Part shown: positions 63,819-64,000 of the stretch, piece by piece
Layout of the letters: every line of letters starts with the position of its first letter
Position numbering within the stretch: position 1 is the stretch's first letter
From: Puccinia triticina
Lineage: Eukaryota > Basidiomycota > Pucciniomycetes > Pucciniales > Pucciniaceae
Direction of reading: 5' to 3'
Length of the DNA: 64,000 bases
NCBI RefSeq assembly: GCF_026914185.1
Contig: NC_070571.1
Span: 2,914,001 to 2,978,000, forward strand
Program-made: the position numbers and the translations under genes
Notes under the pieces: generated by a model
Told to the model about the DNA's origin: nothing
The model's database searches: none
What the model saw: only the letters and a program-made list of their open reading frames with translations

Positions 63819-64000
63819 TTACGACACAGCCTCTCTAGAGGAGAGCCCCACAGCCAATCATAGTGAAGGGTTGGGAGAATAAATCATTGCAGATTTCCAC
63901 AATCGCATAAAGGGGGGGGGCTAAAAACAAAGAGACAAAATATAGAGGAGCACATTTTCGTAACGGAGGGCCTTTGGAGTAGAAGCTATTGAAAAGAATG
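63819..64000. other. no feature recognised
   Basis: Short end of the window with a G-run at 63913-63921. Confidence 0.5.

Noticed and set aside
1..64000. tRNA or rRNA genes
   Set aside because: No cloverleaf or rRNA sequence was recognised; candidate primer-binding sites are short complements, not genes.

Overview
This window looks like transposon-dense DNA from a basidiomycete fungus, most likely a rust (Pucciniales). That placement is an inference. It rests on 59-77 nt GT-AG introns, a Mutator-like transposase with a GCM1/WRKY-type finger, and DIRS-type, Ty3/gypsy, Ty1/copia and Helitron elements packed together. I see no convincing single-copy host gene, tRNA, rRNA or CRISPR array.

Layout. 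1-393: start of a spliced gene, possibly a gag, on the minus strand. 1.0-2.9 kb: a decayed Helitron Rep/helicase. 4.4-4.8 kb: a broken two-exon gene. 5.9-7.3 kb: a 105-bp direct repeat around an LTR-like promoter region. 7.3-18.9 kb: Gypsy-A1 (+), a decayed Ty3-like element. A complete Mutator-like element (MULE, 8045-12860) sits in its leader and a 200-bp MITE in its pol. 18.9-35.7 kb: Gypsy-A2 (-), same family, facing A1. Its integrase has been deleted, and the young element Gypsy-B (25550-34592) is inserted in its gag. 35.7-38.8 kb: an unknown ORF with one stop, then unassigned DNA. 38.8-45.5 kb: a DIRS-like RT/RNase H fragment split by a structurally intact Copia element (38939-44452). 46.2-48.0 kb: a decayed multi-exon gene. 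48.1-55.9 kb: a TIR element interrupted by Gypsy-A3 (49063-55900), which has apparently identical LTRs but no pol. 56.9-61.6 kb: a near-complete DIRS-like element (gag, RT-RNase H, tyrosine recombinase). 62.5-63.8 kb: a TIR element with a nested MITE.

The most notable object is the MULE. It has a perfect 9-bp target duplication, about 130-bp terminal inverted repeats, and a six-exon gene that splices cleanly into about 1163 residues. That protein joins a C...HxH (GCM1/WRKY-like) finger, a DDE transposase core, two AT-hooks, a ubiquitin-specific-protease-like Cys/His/Asp domain and an acidic serine-rich tail. Its pre-insertion site can be read in the paralogous leaders of Gypsy-A2 and A3.

A second theme is transposition without an own integrase. 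All four gypsy-type elements lack an integrase core, yet at least two (Gypsy-B and A3) have nearly or apparently identical LTRs and target duplications, so they were probably mobilised in trans. Other points: an in-frame intron in the 5' gag of Gypsy-A1 and A2 that is absent from A3, a U_UUU_UUA frameshift site in Gypsy-B, and a catalytic Asp-to-Asn change in the DIRS RNase H.
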